The position numbers were made by a program, and so were the translations under genes. From contig QEOQ01000651.1 in NCBI GenBank assembly GCA_010279815.1, forward strand, positions 154,645 through 169,173: DNA of 14,529 bases. The letters are read 5' to 3'. This DNA is from Brachionus plicatilis (lineage: Eukaryota; Rotifera; Eurotatoria; Ploima; Brachionidae). The notes beneath the pieces were generated by a model that worked only from the letters and a program-made list of their open reading frames with translations, ran no database searches and had not been told where the DNA came from. Shown one piece after another: positions 1 through 7,400 of this stretch (within the stretch, counting starts at the first letter, position 1; each line of letters starts with the position of its first letter).

Positions 1-16
1 AATGTCTATGTTATTG

Positions 17-72
17 ATCTGCCATAGCTAGGTATTTTAACCCTAGCTCTGCGAGCTCAGCTCGTTGCAGAT
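17..72. other. GC-rich three-stem (three-way junction) structure
   Basis: Three perfectly paired stems are nested here. The outer stem is ATCTGC at 17-22 with GCAGAT at 67-72. Stem I is AGCTAGG at 26-32 with CCTAGCT at 42-48, with a 9-nt loop. Stem II is CGAGC at 52-56 with GCTCG at 60-64, with a 3-nt loop. Junctions are only 2-3 nt. This stands out in DNA that is otherwise nearly all A and T. It could be a folded RNA, the hairpin end of a mobile element, or a repeat fragment; nothing present decides between these. It lies at the window edge, so flanking context is missing. The hammerhead core (CUGANGA and GAAA) is absent. Confidence 0.5.
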
Positions 73-170
73 TACATTTATAATAATAAAAAATATTCAA
101 TTTAATATTTGAAAATAAAAATTAATCAAAAAAATAATTGATCAAAAAAAATTTATTTAAAAAGAATTCA

Positions 171-340
171 TTAAATGAAATGAATTTCAATTCGATTTGG
201 ATACTCAAAGTGTGCCAGATTTTCACCAGTCAATAAAACTATTCTTACATTTTCTGGATTACAATAGTCCCATGGTACCAAAAATAGCTGTTCAGATTTA
301 ACCAACGCCAAAAGAGTACAAAAAATTAAATTTTTAGGCA
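171..340 (-). CDS. Coding-like terminal exon, unknown small (possibly secreted) protein
   Basis: On the minus strand an open frame runs from an AG acceptor at 341-342 to a TAA at 171-173, encoding about 55 residues. Codon choice looks coding (LVPWDYCNPENV, then LLTGENLAHFEYPNRIEIHF), unlike the surrounding AT-rich sequence. No in-frame ATG exists; the exon begins with TG, so an upstream exon ending in A would create a split ATG. The start would then read MPKNLIFCTLLALVKSEQ, which resembles a signal peptide. One candidate upstream donor would give an intron of only about 36 nt, shorter than others here. It could equally be the last exon of a larger gene or a gene fragment. I do not recognise the family. 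Confidence 0.42.
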
Positions 341-1968
341 CTTAATTTTTCAAATATTCTATTCAAATTTAAATACTTAATTATTAGTTGAAATTTTCTA
401 AAATTCAAGTTTTTTTTTAATTTAAAGTTAAATTCGAATTTTAATTCTAAAAAAGACAGTTTTCGAATTTAATTTCAAAAATAAAAGTAAATCAAATAAT
501 AATTCAAATTTATCTTGTATTTAAAATTTTATTCGAAAATTTTTTAATTTTTTACTTTTTTAGTAGTCTTTGCAAATTTTTTATTTATTCAAGTTTCAAT
601 TTGTGTCCAAAAAGCTAATTCGATTTCATCACTAGGAATAGGGGTCCGGGGCAAAGCCCTGGTTTAGGGTTTCGAGTAAGCAGAAGGCTAGGGTATTTTT
701 AATAAATAAGTCTTAACTTTAATTTAGGGGTTTATTTTTATTAAAATAGCGGTGTTTTTATTAAAATTTGCGATAAGGAAATTTTGGGCCTTAAATTAAA
801 ACCTATGAGTGTAAAATTTTTATTCAAAAATAATCAGATTTATAATGCTAATCTTTTCATTTTAATAATTTGATTATATTATTTTTTATCAATCATTAAA
901 AAAAATAAACAATAGTCCTAAAATATATATTTAAGTATTCATAAAAGTAAGAAAGAGCTAAAAATAAAACTAAACTTTTTTTGTATTTTTTTATTCACTT
1001 AACTAAATTCAAAATAGAAATGTAAAAATTTGATTCAGAAAATTTAAAAGTTAGTTTTGCTCAAATTTATTTATAATAAAACTCGAAATTCAAATTTTAC
1101 AAGATACTCAGATACTAAATATATTTTTTAAGGATTTTAAATGATCGTAAAACATTTTTTTAACAAGTTTTAATCTTTTTAATCGATTTAAAGATGCTTC
1201 TTTTAGTTGTATCAATGTTTAAATTTTTTCATTTTCATTTTACTTTCTAGACCGTATTGGACTTGTAAAAAGTTTCATCTTTTTGAATTTGTTTATTCTA
1301 GTATTTTTGTCATTTTGATTATTTCTTCTCTTTTTATATCCATACTTTCAGTGTTATTTCATTTGCATTTAATTTTTTTTTTCCTGATATTTTTCTAATT
1401 ATTTTAAATTTTGTAATTTACATTCAATTTTGGAAAAAACTTCACGGTTTGTTGAAGCAAATGTTTTTAGCTTACAAGAAATATTAAATTTGAGTTGGTT
1501 TTATTAATTTATTTTAAGTGTGATATTTCTAATTGTGTTTCCTAAATTTTCATAAAAAGATGAAAATTTATTGAAACTTTTTACCAGTCCAATTATGTAA
1601 AATCTAAAAAAATGGGTCTAAAAATGTAAAATGAAAATGAAAAATAATTGTCATATTGATTAATGTTTATGAGTTTAAAATTTTTATTCTCAAATAAAGA
1701 GATTTTATAACCAAATTTTTTCATATTAAAATTTTGATTTTTTATAAGTTGCTAATCCGTAACATATTTTAAAAAATTTTCATGGAATAGTAACACACAA
1801 AAGAATTTATATAATGTCTTTAAATCGGTCTTTCATGGCAAGGTCATTAGCCTGTTGATTAATTTTGAAATTGAGTTTCAAAGTATGAAAATTTTTCAAA
1901 AAATTCTAATCATTAAAAATAAATATTAACAAATTTTATGTTTTTTCTTTACAAAAAAAATAAATAAA
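341..1968. other. Gene-poor AT-rich intergenic region
   Basis: About 1.6 kb of homopolymer-rich A/T sequence downstream of the TAF6L-like gene. I see no convincing gene. Open frames here (for example 1207-1398 on plus) translate to low-complexity F/L/I/S strings with no family resemblance. Two patches differ in composition: a GC-richer island near 618-700 and a short coding-like minus-strand stretch at about 1813-1899. Both are covered in the findings. Confidence 0.6.
618..700. repeat. GC-richer island with short hairpin, probable repeat fragment
   Basis: This patch is much richer in G and C than its surroundings. It contains a hairpin CCGGGGC-aaa-GCCCTGG (one mismatch) and several AGGG or TAGGG runs. 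Composition and the hairpin suggest a fragment of a dispersed repeat rather than a gene, but no second full copy lies in the window, so the repeat call is inference. Confidence 0.3.
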
Positions 1969-4155
1969 TTATAAAAAAGTGTCTTTGTAAAAATAGCTTA
2001 AATTTTGCTCATAATTTTTTTTTTCTCTTTTGCTAGTTGCCAAATATTTTGCGAGAATTATTTTTGGTTCTTCCAAGATCACATTCTCATTTTTAATAGA
2101 ATCATTTGATTTTTTTAGTCGAATAATTTTTCCAAATTTAATATTAAAATCTTTTTTTTGAATTCTTGAGTATTGTTCGAAAATATCTTCAACTTTGTTG
2201 CGTTCATATTCTCCAACCTTAGGTAAGCTTCGAAGCTTAATTCGATAAGTTTCCCATTCGCTCTTAAAATAGCCTAATTTCAACTCAAAAAAATTGCTGT
2301 ACCGAAATGAATCATTTAAATTTAATATTTGATTAACAAAGCTGTCTCCGTAATCATCAACTAAATTTTTATAAAAATTTAAAATTCTCTTAAACGAAAA
2401 ACTAGAATTTTGGGTTTCACTAAGGTTCTTCCTGAGCATCCATTTAAAATGTCTAGTAAAACATTCCTGAAAAATTTTTGAGATGAAAATAAATTAGGTA
2501 AATTTATAAATTTTTACTAGAAAAATCTGTTTTAAAATCACTGCCATAGGCTTGGACCTTCCATTCATTTTTTCCAACTCAATAGTCAGTTTAGTGATTT
2601 CGATATAATATTCATCAATTATCTTTTTAATAAATAAAATTATTAAAAAAAATTTATTTTATTTTCAAGATTTTTCAAACTTGTCCTCCAAAATTAAACA
2701 GCAACGATGCGACACCAATTAAAGTAGCAATTTGTTTTTCCTCCAATTTATTTTCATTTAGCGATGGTTTAATAAACGTGGTCAGAATATATTTTATTGT
2801 TTCGGTGGAAAATTTTTCATAAAGTCTTTGAATAATTTTAGAAGGAGAAATTTTTTTTTTAAATTTACTTCAGAAACATCACAAGAATAAAGGCTGATTT
2901 TTGTCTTATTTCGAGGCTGAAATTGATGCCTAGATGAAAATTTTGAATACAACAATAGAGCAAAGTAGACAAAATTTTTGTTAACTTAAAAATAAAATTT
3001 CAGAAAATACAATTTTTTATTTTTAATTTTTTACAAATCCTTTAGGTGCCAAAAACACATTTTTATTTAGAATTAAATTTTTGATCGCACATAAAACTCT
3101 GCCTAAATAATCAAGTATTTCAATTTCTTTTTTTATATCCGAAATATTTAAAGTTAAGATCTGAACCTTAAATTTAATAAATTAGAATATTGGTTATTTT
3201 AACTTTATCTTTACTGTCTGATGAAAAAAATTAATCAAATAAGCTACAACCGGTTGAAGCTTAGAATTGGTTCTAAAATCACCCAATACCATCTAAAAAA
3301 ATTTTTAACATAAAATAAAATGAAAAATAAAAATTTTTACATTAAACATTTCTTGGTCTTCGCTTGGAGAATCATGTTCACCCATTATTACACTTGTAAC
3401 TTTTTTATAATATTCCTTAAAATCGTGATTTAATTGAGGGTAAAAAACTCTGCCCTCGATATCTTCATTTTCGGACTCATCAAAATCGATAGTCACTAGT
3501 CATAAGATTAAAAATAAATAATTTAAATAGCTAAATAACAATACCATTTGGATCATTGGCATTATTTCGGTAATCAACTGAGTTTCCATTTACCACAAAC
3601 CAATTGCCATGTAAAACATTTTCATTTTTTTCTATTGCATCTTTTTCTTCTAAATTCAGCTCAATAACAGTGTCATTTAGTTCAAAAAATTTTGATTTAA
3701 ACTGATTCAAAATTTTATCATTTATTTCATCAGTTTTAATTATTTTATAATCCAAAGGTTCCTTGGCATTGTAACCAAAAGTTTTCTTGAATAAATAATA
3801 AAAAACCTAACATTTAGAAGAATATTGATTTTACTTCAATGTTTAGGATTTTAAATGCCTGGTTAACATCAGTGGTTTTGAGTTCGGACCTTTTGCATTG
3901 ATGCATAAGACTCACCGCGTTCTACCAAAAAAATTTTTCTTAGATTCCTATTTTCAAGAATAATCTTACGTCCAAAGACTCTCGGATCCGGTAGGATATA
4001 TCCTCTGAAAGACTTTTTAGGGACTGATCATCTAGTTGTTGATTGCCTTCAAGCCATGACCATAATTGAATGGTGTCCGAGCGGCATAGAGCAAAGCCCT
4101 GCTCCGGCTCATTTCTGGTTACTTGAGAAATAGATTTTGAATTTTTATCTTGCAT
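1969..4155 (-). CDS. TAF6L: TAF6/TAF6L-like histone-fold and HEAT protein (10 exons, 580 aa)
   Basis: Exons: 4155-3970, 3921-3835, 3785-3545, 3495-3341, 3292-3215, 3166-3035, 2984-2869, 2825-2681, 2622-2518, 2466-1969. All junctions keep frame; introns are 43-58 nt. Residues about 25-103 form a TAF6-type histone fold: SLSEDISYRIRESLD, then SLMHQCKRSELKTTDVNQAF, then GYNAKEPL. Residues about 190-380 match the TAF6L C-terminal HEAT region: DFKEYYKKVTSVIMGE, GDFRTNSKLQPVVAYL, ILSTLLYCC. TAF6L acts in SAGA, TAF6 in TFIID; TNSK and LLYC favour TAF6L. The conserved NHW.LRD segment is eroded to N-SLEIRQKS. The last about 165 residues are unrecognised and lysine-rich. The start is the first ATG ahead of the histone fold. 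The eighth exon start is the least certain junction. Upstream, 159 nt separate it from the divergent peptide gene. Confidence 0.8.
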
Positions 4156-4314
4156 TATTTTTTAATTTTGAATTAAAAATTAAAATTAAAAGCCAGAATT
4201 TTTTGCTAATTTTATTTAGACCAACTTGAGACACAAAAAAATCTACGATGTTTCTAAAAAAAAAAAAAAAATCTAGTATTTAAAGAGGATTTGTAGTGGC
4301 TTCAGTAGAAAAAA
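4156..4314. promoter_or_regulatory. Bidirectional intergenic promoter with TATA-like box
   Basis: This 159-nt gap separates the divergent start codons of the TAF6L-like gene (minus) and the secreted peptide gene (plus). On plus, TATTTAAA at 4278-4285 is a TATA-like element, followed at 4302-4306 by TCAGT, which resembles an initiator. The spacing of about 26 nt would suit TATA-directed initiation with a 5' leader of about 11 nt. In AT-rich DNA such boxes arise by chance, so the call rests on the combination and position. No comparable box is evident for the minus-strand gene. Confidence 0.35.
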
Positions 4315-4455
4315 ATGAGTCGAATTTTAATCAAATTTATTTTGGTTATTTTATTTATAGTTAATGTGTTAGCTTTGTATCAACCTTTGTACACAAGACC
4401 AGCACCACGATTTGCTTCCACTGAACCCAAATTGTACACAAAGCCAAATTACTAA
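4315..4455 (+). CDS. Small predicted secreted peptide (46 aa), intronless
   Basis: The ATG at 4315 opens a 47-codon frame. Residues 1-20 (MSRILIKFILVILFIVNVLA) form a textbook signal peptide: a basic n-region, a long hydrophobic core and a small residue at the probable cleavage site. The mature part is about 26 residues, begins LYQPLYTRP and ends KLYTKPNY. It is rich in Tyr and Pro, lacks Cys, and carries an imperfect internal repeat LYTRP / LYTKP. There is no GKR-type amidation or dibasic site inside. It could be a secreted signalling, structural or defence peptide; I do not recognise it. Its TAA is immediately followed by the antisense BBS8 stop codon. The first plus-strand AATAAA is at 4633, so its transcript should run antisense through the BBS8 terminal exon. 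Confidence 0.62.
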   Translation: MSRILIKFILVILFIVNVLALYQPLYTRPAPRFASTEPKLYTKPNY

Positions 4456-7400
4456 TTACAAGACAGAAAATTTTTGCTCCAGTTCTTTCAACAATTCCTT
4501 AGTGCTTGCATGATTTGGAAATATTTCGATGGCTTTTCTCAGACATTGGTAGCATGTTTGTAAATCACCTGTCTTAAAAAAATTTATTTTAATTATTTTC
4601 AATTACATTTTTAATTATTTTATAATTATTTCAATAAATCTATTATCTGTCTTTAAAATCTTTAACAATTTTTTTATTAACTGATTGCTTAATTACCTTC
4701 CTTTTTTTTGGCAAAAATTAAAAATTAATTTTTTGTCGCTTTAAGCAATATTTTATGAATGTTTTTCTTATTTTATAATAAAAATAGAATGAAATACTCT
4801 TTGTTTTAAAAATAGAAATTTTTTTTCTTCCAAAAATGAAATTTATGTTTGACAGAAAAGACAATTCATGAAAAATTCACTTTTGTTAAAATAACTAATG
4901 CACAGATACTTTTAATTACTTATTAAACATATTAATAAAAATTAATTTTAACGATATTAAAAATTTATGAATTTTTTCTGAATCAATAAAAATGGTAAAT
5001 AAGTTAAATGAAAAATTAATGAGATGATAAAAAAAATTTATTTCTTTTTTCATTCTATAATCAAATTCATTATCTATCATTCTTGTCCTAAAAAAATTAT
5101 CTCAATAATTTTTTATCAGCATTTTATGAATTTATAATTACAATCACTTTCGAATAACAAAGTTATGGCAGTTTAAAGGTGATTTTATCCAATACACTAG
5201 ATAATTTAGTATATGATGATTCGAATTTTGATTGAAAAATCTGAGTTCAATAATCTGGTTTCTAATTTAAAAGCCTTGGAAGGCAAAAAATTAATTTTTT
5301 TTTAATTTAATTAAAAATTGGAAAAACTATAGCATCAAACTTGATTTTTATAATAAATTCACATTTCTTAATTAATTAAGTGATTTTACGAAAAGAAAGT
5401 ATTTTTATATTCATCTAGTAAAATTGGAGAAAAATTAGTAATTTTGGTCAATGAATTAGCACACGTCGTAAAGAATTGATTTTGAAAAAGTATTTCCTTT
5501 GAAAAAAATCTAAATTAATTAAAGGTAAAAAAAATTGAATAAAATGCCGTAATCATTTTAATTAATTGAAGAATTTTAGGAATCAATTAGAATTTATTTT
5601 TAAATGGCAAAAAAACAAAATAAAATCAAATATTTAATTTTATTTAGATTAGACTTTATAAAAAAATAAATCAAAAATTTAATTTCAGGTACAAAGATGC
5701 AACTTATCATGTCTCTGCTACAAATTATTTTGAGAATTATTTTTATCTTTTTATTTTTCACCTAGCATGTTTTTTTTGGTAAAATACGCTGAATTTCACA
5801 ACTTCGATTTTGTGAAATGATAAAATGATAAAAAGAACAGATAAAAAGAACATAAAAAAATGTAAAAAAATTAAATAACTTTTTATCAAAATTTTTAAAC
5901 TTAATTCTGTAAGTACAACTTAGTGCAACATTCAAAGTTGCATCAAATATCAAGGTCTGCAAAATTTGCAGAGTTTAATAGAAATTAAATTTCAATATAA
6001 TCGAGCGTAAGCCATTTTGTCGAGATTTTGCACATCATTAGCAGATTTTTATAGTTGATGCAACTTTGAATGTTGCACCATTCTGCATTCACAGAATTAA
6101 TTTTAAACTTTTAGAAAAAAAGTTTTTTAATTTTTTTACACTTTGTTCTGTTCTTTTGTACTGAACTTCACGAAACCCACAACTTCTAATATGATTAATA
6201 AAAGTTAATTGAAAATTCTTGCCTTTTGGTGAACATTTTGCTATTTAAATACACTTTATGATCAAAAAAATATCAAAAAAAATGTTCAAATAAATGATTA
6301 GACCATTATAATTTATTGTTCTTACACTTATTAATTTATTATCATGACCATCTGGGCAAAATGTTATTTATTGCACATTTTTATATTTTTACATTTTTAA
6401 ATTTTTAAGAGAAGAAAAAAAAATCTCAAAATCAAAAAATTATCCTTAGTTTTTAAATTTAAATTTTTCTAAAACTCCTTTTTAAGTAATTGCGAGTTTA
6501 TTATTACTTTTCTTGAATGAAAATTTTTTTAGATTTTTTGATTTTGAGATTTTTTTTTCTTCTCTCAAAAATTTAAAAATGTAAAAATATAAAAATGTAC
6601 AATAAATAACATTTTGCCGCCCATCTGTTCATATATTTACGAAAAAAAGCTATTTCATTTTTTAGAATAGTTGATTATAGAACCAAAGCATTAGAAAAAA
6701 AATAAATTTATTTTTTTTATTAAAAAAATTAAGTCTAAAAGAGAGGAAATCAAATCGTCATTTTAATCAAAATTTTTTAAAAGAATCATATTAAATAAAT
6801 TATGGCCATTTAACAATGGTAGAGTATAAAAAAATATAGATTAGAGAAAAAGACACAAAATCTTTTTAGAATACCCTATTCCCTCGTTCGATTATGCTGC
6901 ACCACAAGCTAAGACAAGCCTTTGGACCAAGTACCAAAAAAAATCTCACCTATGTTAAAACATTTTTAATTAAGAAAGCATGGTCCAATAGCGTAACCAC
7001 GGGTTAGGGTCCAAGTCAGAATTGACTTTTTAAATCTAATTTTTTAAAGTTAAACTTGTGACTTTTTAATTAATAATAATTTCTTTAAAAAGTCATAAAA
7101 TTAATGAGCACTACATTTCAAATTATTTAATGCTTCGCTCACTTGCAACAGTTAGTTGTTGAAAACAGTTTGAAAAAATGTCAAAATTCCAAGATTTTTT
7201 TAAGAAATTTCATGAAAAATTTGTAAAAATTAATTTAAAATCAAAGTCAGTAAACTTTCAAAATTTAAAGTAAAATTTGACTTGACTATTGCAAATTTTT
7301 AAGTTAATTTTTGACTTTGACAAACTTTATTTTGTTCTGCCTGTCACATTTAACATTAAAGAATGTTTAAAAAAATGTTTAAATCAGAGTTGTTTAAAAG

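Noticed and set aside
17..72. Hammerhead ribozyme or tRNA
   Set aside because: The three-stem fold lacks the hammerhead CUGANGA/GAAA core and cannot be drawn as a tRNA cloverleaf with T-arm and acceptor.
1207..1398. Plus frame of 63 codons rich in F, L, I
   Set aside because: It is hydrophobic-looking only because T-rich DNA encodes Phe/Leu/Ile; no signal peptide layout, splice sites or neighbours support it.
5762..5962. Minus frame of 66 codons
   Set aside because: It lies on the left arm of a degenerate inverted repeat and has no recognisable protein features.
6885..6906. tRNA-like GTTCGATTA followed by CACCA
   Set aside because: The flanking bases do not pair into a T-stem or acceptor stem, and no D or anticodon arm is found upstream.
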